A DNA stretch of 22,508 nucleotides from a virus. The stretch's first letter is position 1, and each line of letters opens with the position of its first letter. The stretch is taken from the IMG/VR virus record IMGVR_UViG_3300047444_000412, positions 1 through 22,508 of that record. One strand, 5' to 3'. The position numbers and the translations under genes are program-made. This document shows, one piece after another, positions 13,951 through 21,513 of the stretch. The notes under the pieces are model-generated. The model had not been told where the DNA came from. It was given only the letters and a program-made list of their open reading frames with translations, and ran no database searches.

Positions 13951-16900
13951 TGGCCGACCCCAAGACCCAGCTGCTCGACAGCAGCGGCGCCCCGATCCAG
14001 CCGGACTTCATGGCCGAGCATCGGGCGGCGATGGACGGCATCTATCGGCGCATCCTGGGCGAGCCGCTGATGCAGGCGCCCAACCCGGTCGCCGACGCCA
14101 TCGGCCTGCGCCACGCCACGCTCGCCTCCGCGCCGCCGATCGACCTCAGCCCCGAGGAACCGGCCGGCAGTCCCTACCTGCGCCTGCCCGAGAGTAATCT
14201 CTTTCTTCAACAGCACAGCCTGGGCTGGCTCGAGCCGGCGACCGATTTCATCGGCAACAACGCCGCCAGCTTCGCGCACGCCTTTCACAACTCGTCGATC
14301 GGCAAGATGGTCAACGGCCTGTCGGAAGCCGTGGCCAATCGCTTCACCGACCAGCCGGGCTACGATCCCTTCAAGGATCCCCAGGTGCTGAACTCGCCGC
14401 TGAACGGACAGTGGCACCTGTTCGAGGGCAGCAGCAGCGAGGCGCAGACGCGGTGGATCATCGGCCGCCAGCGCGAGCAGGCGAAGATCGAGGAGTACCT
14501 GCAGAGCGCCCGCTCGGTGAGCCCGGTGTCGTCGTTTGTCGCCCAGATCATCGGCGACCCGCTGACCTACACGCCGATCGGCGGCATCAGCCTCGCCAAC
14601 TCGGCGAGCCGCATCGCCCGCGGCGCCGCCAGTGCGGGCGAGAAGGCGGCCTTCCAGTGGAAAAGCGTGGCGTTCGGCTCGCTGGGCGACGCCGTTCGCG
14701 GCGCGGGCACGCAGGCGGCGCTCGGCCTTGCCTCGATGGCGGCGCAGCAGGGTTTCGACGCCCACGCCCACTCCGGCGACATTGCCGAGCAGCTCGCCCT
14801 GCCGATGGCCCTGGGCGGTGCGGTGATGGGCATACATGGCGCGATGAGCCGGCTGGGCGGCAACCTCAACGCCGTGCGCGAGATGCTGCTGAACCGCGAT
14901 TCGGGCTTCACCGACGCCACCGGACCGGGACCGAGGCCCGGCGACCTGCCGCCCGGCCTCGACCCCGGCACGATCGAGCGGACGTGGCGCAACTTCGCCC
15001 AGGACCTGCACTGGGCCCACATCAGGGACGAGGCGGCCGGTCCGGCCATACCCGACCCGGCCTACGACCTGCTGAAGCCGGGCGCGCTGGCGACCAACTA
15101 TTCGGTGCTGACCGCGGCCGAGCACGCCCACGGCCTGGCGCTCGATCGCATGGAGGAGGTGCTGCAGCGCAAGGACTTCGTGCCCGAGAGCACGATCCCG
15201 GCGACGCGGGCCAAGGCGCTGTCGATCGCCCAGGGCGAGATCGCCGCGGAGTTCCCTGGCATGACCGGCATCGTCGATCCAGCCGAGGCGATGAAGCAGG
15301 CCGCTCCGAGCGGTAGCGTCGGCGCGGCGATGGCCGACCCGTCGAAATGGACACGCGAGGCCCAGCTCGCCGGCAACCGGCTGGTCAAGGTGCGTGGCCT
15401 GCCCGACCTGCCCAACCCGGTGTTCCGGGCGGCGGCGTCGAACCTGCTGGCCTTCCAGCATGTGGTCGAGGACCTGGTCGACAGCGGCGGCCTGCTGCGG
15501 GTCAAGAACCTTGCCGGCATGGCCAGCCTGCCGAGCGTCGAGGGGGCGATCCGTCAGGTCTGGAACCGGCCGATGGTGCAGGCGCTCCGCACCACGCTCG
15601 ACGAGTGGCGCAAGTTCAGGGAGGGCGGCGGCTACGAGCCCAAGGGCGACTACGGCAGCTTCTTCGCCGCCCAGAAGCTCAGGGCCCGCGACAAGTTCGG
15701 CGACACGGGGCAGCTCAGCTACGAAGCTTTTCGCCGGCGCGTCGGCGATGCGCTTCGCAACGGCGATCGCGACACCGTGCAGGACGCGGCAAGCAAGAAC
15801 GTCGAGGCCGCGGCGATGGCGCACCGCGAGATCTACCGGGCCACCAAGGAGCAGGGCCTCGAGGTCGGCCTGTTCAGGCAGGCGCACGAGCGTGCGCTGG
15901 AGCAGGGCCGCAAGGAGCTCGACGCGATCGAGAAGAAACTCGGCGATTCCACGCTGAGCGCGAGCGAAAAGAAAGCTCTGGAGGACCAGCGCGAGCGAGC
16001 CGAGGCGGTGTTCGAGCTCGACAAGAAGCGCCTCGACAAGTTCCTCGCCAACGGCATCGACAGCTCGGAGACCGCGCCCTCGTACCTGCCGCGCTATTGG
16101 CTCGCCCAGACGCTGAAGGACAACGAGGCAGAGGCCAAGTCGATCTTCCAGAACCATCTCTACAGCAAGGGCGTCGGCTGGGAGGAGGCTGGCAAGGGCG
16201 CCAACGAGATCTTCGAGATCGTGTCGCGCCAGAAGCCGCTCTATGAGCGCGGGGACATCGACGCGGTGTTCAAGAGCGTGGCCGACCCGATGAGCGCGCA
16301 TGCCCGCAGCTTCCAGATTCCCGACTACAAGGTGGCGAAGTTCCTCGAGAACGACGCCGAGATGATCCTGCGCCATCACGTCAAGGACATGGGCGCCAAG
16401 ATCGAGATGATGCGCCGCTTCGGCAGCACCGACCTGGTCGAGGAAGCCGGCGAGATCAGCCGCGAGACCGTCAATCTCATTCAGGAGGCGCACACGCGCC
16501 TCGGCGAAGGGCCGGAGTTCGAAGCCGAGAAAGCCACGCTGATGAAGCAGCGCGACAGCGCGCTCGAGGACATGCAGGCGTTGCGCGACCGGCTCTACGG
16601 CACCTACGGCGCCGCGGCCGATCCGCACCGGCTGCAGAGCCGGCTAATCCGCATGGCCAAGCAGTTCACCAACCTGACGACGCTCGGGATGTCGGGCATC
16701 ACCGCGCTAGGCGACCTCGCCCGGCCGGCGATGACCGAAGGCCTGCAGGCGATGAACCACTACGGCTTCCAGACGCTGATGAGCGATGCCCGGGCGACCA
16801 TCCTCAACCTCAGCCGCCGCGAGCTCGAGCTCGGCGGCGATGCGATGGAGCTGGAGCTCAACCTGCGCTCGGCTTCGCTCAGCGACTCCGGCGAGATGTT

Positions 16901-17861
16901 CATGGAACGCTCTGGCTTCGAGCGCTTCCTGAACAAGACCAACGAGCTCTTTTTTGTCGCCAACGGGCTGAACTTCGCCAACCAGATCGACAAGCACTGG
17001 GGCGGCCTCATCCTGATGGCGAACATGAACGAGCGCCTGATGGGCCACCACCTGGGCGACGTGCCGATGGACCCGACGCTGGCGGCTCGCTATGCGGCGA
17101 CCGGCATCGACCAGGCGATGGGCAAGCGCATCGCCGGCGAGCTCGAGCAGCACGGCATCCGTTTCAAGAACCTGACACTGGCCAACACCGAGGCGTGGAC
17201 CGACCGGCTGGCGGCCGACACCTACTCGAAATCCATCGTGGCTCAGGTCAACCGCGTGGTGCCGACGCCCGGTGCCGGCGATCGCCCGCTGTTCATGTCG
17301 AGCGAGCTTGGCTCGCTGCTGACGCAGTACAAGGCCTTCGGCATGGGGGCGACGACACGCATCCTCTATGCCGGGCTGCAGGAGGAAGGCGCGAAGTTCT
17401 GGCTCGGCGCCTCGGTCATGGTGGGCGGCGCACTGCTGCTGAACGAGATGCGCTCGCGGCTGTTCTCCAACCAGTCGACGGCCGACCGGCCGATGACGGC
17501 GATGGTGGCCGACGCGATCGACCGTTCCTCGGTCATGGGCATCTTCTCCGACGCCAACCGGGCGGTCGAGATGCTGTCGGGCCATCGCCTGGGCGTACGG
17601 CCGATGCTGGGCGGCGAATCGGCGCACGGCGAAGGCTGGGGCCGGCAGGTTGGCTCGGTTGCCGGACCCTTCGCCGGCCAGGTCGCTAACGCGGCGAGCG
17701 TGGTCGACGACACGTTCTTCAATCATCCGGTGGCGGCGACCTTCCGCAACGCCCGCCAGCTCGTGCCGGGCCAGAACCTTCCGTACATTGATCCCATTGC
17801 CGATCGCGCCGTCAGCATCGCCCGCCACATGATGCTGAGGCCGCCGGGGCAGGAGGACTAG
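13950..17861 (+). CDS. Largest internal virion / DNA ejection protein, T7 gp16-like
   Basis: This 1303-residue protein is very near the length of T7 gp16 (about 1318) and is third in the ejection-protein series. In T7 this protein spans the inner membrane and pulls in the first part of the genome. Visible features are a hydrophobic stretch SPVSSFVAQIIGDPLTYTP near 190-209 and alanine/glycine-rich helices to about 310. A charged coiled-coil-like region lies near 630-700 (QGRKELDAIEKKLG, KKALEDQRERAEAVFELDKK). The C-terminal block GSLLTQYKAFGMGATTRI, then a hydrophobic segment WLGASVMVGGALLLNEM near 1150-1167 and AIDRSSVMGIFSDANRAVEM, is a plan I recall from large podovirus ejection proteins. 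T7 gp16 has an N-terminal lytic transglycosylase domain; I see no such domain here. Coupled start by TGATG. Confidence 0.85.
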   Translation: MADPKTQLLDSSGAPIQPDFMAEHRAAMDGIYRRILGEPLMQAPNPVADAIGLRHATLASAPPIDLSPEEPAGSPYLRLPESNLFLQQHSLGWLEPATDFIGNNAASFAHAFHNSSIGKMVNGLSEAVANRFTDQPGYDPFKDPQVLNSPLNGQWHLFEGSSSEAQTRWIIGRQREQAKIEEYLQSARSVSPVSSFVAQIIGDPLTYTPIGGISLANSASRIARGAASAGEKAAFQWKSVAFGSLGDAVRGAGTQAALGLASMAAQQGFDAHAHSGDIAEQLALPMALGGAVMGIHGAMSRLGGNLNAVREMLLNRDSGFTDATGPGPRPGDLPPGLDPGTIERTWRNFAQDLHWAHIRDEAAGPAIPDPAYDLLKPGALATNYSVLTAAEHAHGLALDRMEEVLQRKDFVPESTIPATRAKALSIAQGEIAAEFPGMTGIVDPAEAMKQAAPSGSVGAAMADPSKWTREAQLAGNRLVKVRGLPDLPNPVFRAAASNLLAFQHVVEDLVDSGGLLRVKNLAGMASLPSVEGAIRQVWNRPMVQALRTTLDEWRKFREGGGYEPKGDYGSFFAAQKLRARDKFGDTGQLSYEAFRRRVGDALRNGDRDTVQDAASKNVEAAAMAHREIYRATKEQGLEVGLFRQAHERALEQGRKELDAIEKKLGDSTLSASEKKALEDQRERAEAVFELDKKRLDKFLANGIDSSETAPSYLPRYWLAQTLKDNEAEAKSIFQNHLYSKGVGWEEAGKGANEIFEIVSRQKPLYERGDIDAVFKSVADPMSAHARSFQIPDYKVAKFLENDAEMILRHHVKDMGAKIEMMRRFGSTDLVEEAGEISRETVNLIQEAHTRLGEGPEFEAEKATLMKQRDSALEDMQALRDRLYGTYGAAADPHRLQSRLIRMAKQFTNLTTLGMSGITALGDLARPAMTEGLQAMNHYGFQTLMSDARATILNLSRRELELGGDAMELELNLRSASLSDSGEMFMERSGFERFLNKTNELFFVANGLNFANQIDKHWGGLILMANMNERLMGHHLGDVPMDPTLAARYAATGIDQAMGKRIAGELEQHGIRFKNLTLANTEAWTDRLAADTYSKSIVAQVNRVVPTPGAGDRPLFMSSELGSLLTQYKAFGMGATTRILYAGLQEEGAKFWLGASVMVGGALLLNEMRSRLFSNQSTADRPMTAMVADAIDRSSVMGIFSDANRAVEMLSGHRLGVRPMLGGESAHGEGWGRQVGSVAGPFAGQVANAASVVDDTFFNHPVAATFRNARQLVPGQNLPYIDPIADRAVSIARHMMLRPPGQED
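17851..17856 (+). promoter_or_regulatory. Strong Shine-Dalgarno AGGAGG for first fibre gene
   Basis: A perfect AGGAGG ends 5 bases before the ATG at 17862 and overlaps the 3' end of the ejection-protein gene. It suggests the fibre gene is translated independently and strongly instead of relying on coupling. Confidence 0.8.
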
Positions 17862-19061
17862 ATGCCAGAGATCCTGTCGACCTCGATCGGCGAGGGCACC
17901 GGCTGGCGCCAGACCACCGTGTCGGGCTCGATGACGAACTTTGCCATCGACTTCCCGTTCTTCGGCCTCGACGACGTGCATGTGTTCTACCAGCTGCCCG
18001 GCGCCAACGTGCAGCAGCTGTTCCGCGGCACCGACTTCGACATCACCGGCACGCTCGGACCCGATGGCATCTATGCCAGCGGCACCGTGGTGATGCGTAA
18101 CGCGCTCACCAGCGGGACGGTGACGCTGGCGCGCCACACGGCGATCCAGAACGACGCGACCTTTCCGCTCACCGGCTACTTCGACCGGCTGGCGCTCAAC
18201 GCCGAGCTCGATAGGCTGACCCTGATCCTGCAGGACTACCGGCGCTACGCGATGGGCAGCCTGCGGGTCGGCGAGACCGAGCAATGGGACAATCCCAACC
18301 TGATCCTGCCGCCGATGAGCGGCAGCCCCAACTCGGCGCTGATGTTCGACAGCCTGGGCGCGCCGTTCTTCGGCCAGGTCACGCCCTCGGGCACGCTGGC
18401 GAGCTCGGCCTTCGGCCGGCAGGTGCTGCAGGCCGCGTCGGCCTCGGCGCTGATGACGCTGATGGGCTTCTCGGCCTACTTCCAGACGCTGGTGGGCGCA
18501 CCCGACGCGGCAACGCTCAGGAGCCTCATCAATGCCGGGGCGGCCGCGCCCGACCCCTACAGCTTCGTGCCGATCGGCACGATCGTGCTGTGGACCTCGG
18601 CGGGCACGACGCCGCCGGTCGGCACCATGTTCTGCAACGGTGCGGCCATCTCGAGGACGACCTACTCGGCGCTGTTCGCCCTGATCGGCGTGACCTTCGG
18701 CAGCGGCGATGGCTCGACGACGTTCAACATCCCAGACCTGCGAGGCCGGGTGCCGGCCGGTCGCGACGACATGGGTGGCTCGGCGGCCGGGCGCATGAAC
18801 GCGACGGGCGGCGTCACTGGCACCGCGGTGGGAGCCACGGGCGGCGCCCAGGCCAAGGTGCTGGCCACGGGCGAGCTGCCGCCGCACAGCCATGCGGTGC
18901 CGGCCAACCTGCAGAGCGGTGGATCGCTGGCTGGCGGCACCGGCGCCTACATCAGCCTCGCGCTCGCCAACGACGGCACTTCGGGGCTGACGGGAAGCGG
19001 CAACGGCTTCCCCATCCTGCCGCCGCTGCAGATCGTCAACTACCTGATGAAGGTGATCTGA
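17862..19061 (+). CDS. Tail fibre with T7-like anchor and tail-collar tip
   Basis: This 399-residue fibre probably binds the tail at its N-terminus and host or environment at its C-terminus. Residues 1-140 resemble the T7 tail fibre N-terminal domain: EGTGWRQT, FAIDFPFFGLDDVHVFY, a GTDFDITGT turn, a GTVTLAR strand and the helix LNAELDRLTLILQDYRR. Residues 237-399 form a phage tail collar-type domain: PIGTIVLW, PPVGTMFCNGAAISRTTYSA, GSGDGSTTFNIPDLRGRVPAG, a conserved ELPPHSH (338-344) and LPPLQIVNYLMKVI at the end. A short Ala/Gly linker joins them. It is compact compared with T7 gp17 (about 553). The next gene has a closely related N-terminus, so the two compete for, or share, the tail attachment site. 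Confidence 0.88.
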   Translation: MPEILSTSIGEGTGWRQTTVSGSMTNFAIDFPFFGLDDVHVFYQLPGANVQQLFRGTDFDITGTLGPDGIYASGTVVMRNALTSGTVTLARHTAIQNDATFPLTGYFDRLALNAELDRLTLILQDYRRYAMGSLRVGETEQWDNPNLILPPMSGSPNSALMFDSLGAPFFGQVTPSGTLASSAFGRQVLQAASASALMTLMGFSAYFQTLVGAPDAATLRSLINAGAAAPDPYSFVPIGTIVLWTSAGTTPPVGTMFCNGAAISRTTYSALFALIGVTFGSGDGSTTFNIPDLRGRVPAGRDDMGGSAAGRMNATGGVTGTAVGATGGAQAKVLATGELPPHSHAVPANLQSGGSLAGGTGAYISLALANDGTSGLTGSGNGFPILPPLQIVNYLMKVI

Positions 19062-19062
19062 G

Positions 19063-21513
19063 ATGCCTACCATCGTCACCGAAACAACGGTCGGCGAAGG
19101 CACCGGCTGGAAGCAGACGGCGGTGGGCACGACGCCCGCCACCGTGTTCGCGATCGACTTCCCCTTCTTCGGTCTCGACGACATCGTGGTGGAGAAGCGC
19201 GTCGGCACGGCGGGCGGCGTCATCCTGCTGCGCGGGGTCGACTACAACATCACCGGCACGCCGGACAGCCAGGGCGTCTATCCGACCGGCACGGTGACGC
19301 TGTTCGTCGCCGTCGCCAGCTGCATGATCACGCTGTGGCGCGAGACCTCTCTCTTGCGCTCGTCCAACCTGCCGCTGACCGGCTACCTCGATCGCACCAG
19401 CCTCAACGCCGACCTCAACCGCGAAGTGGTGTCGGCCCAGGACGAGCGGCGGCACTGGGGCCTCTCTCTCAAGTTCTCCGAGTACGACTTCGCCAGCGTC
19501 AAGGATCTGACGATGCCGCTGTGGGCCTTCGCGCCCTCGTCGGTGATCGGCTTCGACGGCTCGGGCGTGCCGACCTTCTACCCGCTTGGCAGCTTTGGTG
19601 GTGGATCTCCGACCGGCCCGGCCGGCGGCGCCCTGTCGGGCACCTACCCGAATCCCACGCTGGTCGGCGGACCGCTCTCGAACTACCTCACGACCGCCAC
19701 GGCCGCGGCGACCTACATCACCGCTGCGGCTGTCGCTGCAGGCTACCAGCCTCTCGACGCGCAGCTCACCGGCCTTGCGGCGCTGGACACGACGACCGGC
19801 CTGGTCGAGCAGACCGGGGCGGCGACGTTCGCAAAGAGAGCTCTTGGGGTTGCCACGTCGGCCTCGGTCCTGACGCGGGCGGACGGCGACGGCCGCTACC
19901 TCGGCACCGGCTCGAGCGCGCCGCCTTCGGGAGCGGCCGGTGGCGCTCTTGCAGGCACCTATCCGAACCCGACGCTGGTGGGAGGACCGCTCAGCAACTA
20001 TGCGCCGCTGGCGGGTCCGACCTTCACCGGCGTGCCGGCCGCACCGACCGCGGCGCCGGGCAACAACACGACGCAGCTGGCGACCACGGCCTTCGTGACG
20101 GCTGCCGTGGCGGCGGGCGGCGGTGGCGGCACCGGGGTGTCGATCGGCCTCACGCCTCCGGCCTCGCCGGTGGCGGGCCAGCTGTGGTGGTTTACCGACG
20201 GCACGACTGGCGGCGGCCAGCTTTATCTCTGGTACGTCGACGCCAACAGCTCTCAGTGGGTGCCGAGCGTCACCTCGCCGATCAGCGCGGCTCCTTCGGG
20301 TGCGGCGGGCGGCGACCTTGCCGGCACCTATCCCAATCCGACGCTGGCCTGGATCAGCCGGGTTGCCGCCAAGACGCTGACCCTCAGCAACACGATGACG
20401 CTGGCCGGCACCGACGGCTCGACGCTCAACATCGGCGGCGGCGGCACGCTGGGCAGCGCGGCCTTTACGGCCTCGAGCGCCTATCAGGCAGCCGGTGCCA
20501 CGGCAGGCGGCGCGCTCTCGGGCACCTACCCGAACCCGACGCTGGCCACGGCCTACATGCCGATCGCCGGCGGCACCTTCACCGGCAAGGTGACGGACGT
20601 GGCCTCGGCCGCGGGCGGTGCCGGTACAAACTTCCCGCATGGCGCGGCGCCCACGGCGCCGGTCAATGGCGACATCTGGACGACGACCACGGGCATCTTC
20701 GTGCGGGTCAACGGTGCCACCGTGGGCCCGCTCATCTCGGCCGCCTCGATCCCCGGCTCCCTGCCGCCAAGCGGCAGCGCCGGCGGGGATCTGGCCGGCA
20801 GCTATCCCAACCCGACGCTCGCCTGGATCAGCCGCACGGCCTCGCAGACGCTGGCGATCGGCGCCGGCGGGACGCTGGGCAGCAATGCGTTCAACTCGAC
20901 GGCCTACCTGCCGCTCGCCGGCGGCACGCTCACGGGGCTGCTGACCACGATAGCCTCGGCGACGGGCACCTCGGGCTTCAACCTGCCGCACGGCGCTGCA
21001 CCGACGGCGCCGGTCAATGGCGACGTCTGGACGACTTCGGCCGGAGGCCTGTTCACCCGCATCAACGGCGTGACCGTGAACCTGGCACCGCTGGCCTCGC
21101 CGACCTTCACGGGTACACCGGCGGCGCCTACAGCCACGGTTGGCACCAACACGACCCAGATCGCCACCACGGCTTTCGTGCAAGCCGCTCTCGCCCTGGT
21201 GCCGCAGAACGCCCAGACCGGCAACTACACGGCTGTGCTGGCCGATGCCGGCGATCATCTCTATCACGCCGTGGCGGCGGCCGCGGCGACCTACACCATC
21301 CCGGCCAATGCCAGCGTCGCCTACACGATCGGCACGACCATCACCTTCGTGAACGACAGCACCAATGCCGTCACCATCGCGATCGCCTCCGACACGCTGG
21401 TGTGGTCGCCAAGCGGCGGCACCGGCTCGCGCACGCTGGCGCAGTTCGGCATGGCCACGGCGCTCAAGGTCACGTCGACGCGGTGGATCATCAGCGGAAC
21501 CGGCCTCACATGA
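19063..21513 (+). CDS. Second tail fibre, T7-like anchor with YPNPTL repeats
   Basis: This 816-residue fibre starts one base after the first fibre's stop. Residues 1-140 are a paralogue of the first fibre's anchor (GEGTGWKQT, FAIDFPFFGLDD, YNITGT, LPLTGYLDRTSLNADLNR). The shaft contains five GTYPNPTL-type units at 193-200, 298-305, 421-428, 487-494 and 579-586. Two copies of a 27-residue PTFTGxPAAPTA...TTAFV module lie at 319-345 and 680-706, and two copies of GAAPTAPVNGDxWTT at 527-541 and 644-658. Such repeats are common in trimeric phage fibres. The end (about 718-816: GNYTAVLADAGDHLYH, TIPANASVAYTIGTTITFVN, WIISGTGL) is a beta-rich terminal domain often seen in phage fibres. It ends in an ATGA overlap with the third fibre gene. 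Confidence 0.9.
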   Translation: MPTIVTETTVGEGTGWKQTAVGTTPATVFAIDFPFFGLDDIVVEKRVGTAGGVILLRGVDYNITGTPDSQGVYPTGTVTLFVAVASCMITLWRETSLLRSSNLPLTGYLDRTSLNADLNREVVSAQDERRHWGLSLKFSEYDFASVKDLTMPLWAFAPSSVIGFDGSGVPTFYPLGSFGGGSPTGPAGGALSGTYPNPTLVGGPLSNYLTTATAAATYITAAAVAAGYQPLDAQLTGLAALDTTTGLVEQTGAATFAKRALGVATSASVLTRADGDGRYLGTGSSAPPSGAAGGALAGTYPNPTLVGGPLSNYAPLAGPTFTGVPAAPTAAPGNNTTQLATTAFVTAAVAAGGGGGTGVSIGLTPPASPVAGQLWWFTDGTTGGGQLYLWYVDANSSQWVPSVTSPISAAPSGAAGGDLAGTYPNPTLAWISRVAAKTLTLSNTMTLAGTDGSTLNIGGGGTLGSAAFTASSAYQAAGATAGGALSGTYPNPTLATAYMPIAGGTFTGKVTDVASAAGGAGTNFPHGAAPTAPVNGDIWTTTTGIFVRVNGATVGPLISAASIPGSLPPSGSAGGDLAGSYPNPTLAWISRTASQTLAIGAGGTLGSNAFNSTAYLPLAGGTLTGLLTTIASATGTSGFNLPHGAAPTAPVNGDVWTTSAGGLFTRINGVTVNLAPLASPTFTGTPAAPTATVGTNTTQIATTAFVQAALALVPQNAQTGNYTAVLADAGDHLYHAVAAAAATYTIPANASVAYTIGTTITFVNDSTNAVTIAIASDTLVWSPSGGTGSRTLAQFGMATALKVTSTRWIISGTGLT
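19639..20820 (+). repeat. Five dispersed GTYPNPTL-coding repeats in fibre shaft
   Basis: Copies lie at 19639-19662, 19954-19977, 20323-20346, 20521-20544 and 20797-20820, each encoding G-(T/S)-YPNPTL after a G-G-(A/D)-L-(S/A) lead-in. The spacing is irregular (about 315, 369, 198 and 276 bases), and the linking segments differ, except that copies 1 and 2 share VGGPLSNY and copies 3 and 5 share AWISR. The nucleotide copies have diverged at third codon positions, so they are protein-level repeats rather than fresh DNA duplications. Confidence 0.9.
20017..21180 (+). repeat. Two further duplicated fibre-shaft modules
   Basis: Module B (PTFTG.PAAPTA...NTTQ.ATTAFV) occurs at 20017-20097 and 21100-21180. 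Module C (GAAPTAPVNGD.WTT) occurs at 20641-20685 and 20992-21036. Each pair differs at a few positions. They show that the shaft grew by internal duplication or recombination of short modules. Confidence 0.85.

Noticed and set aside
13854-16628. Very long open frame on the minus strand opposite the gp16-like gene, with others opposite the terminase, portal, tubular B and fibre genes
   Set aside because: These are expected in GC-rich DNA because stop codons are rare in the antisense frames. The products are Arg/His/Leu/Ala-rich without domains, and all well-supported genes are on the plus strand.
16950-16956. T6G run in the gp16-like gene considered as a programmed frameshift site
   Set aside because: The reading phase is CTC TTT TTT GTC, which does not fit X XXY YYZ, and the gene is full length in the main frame.
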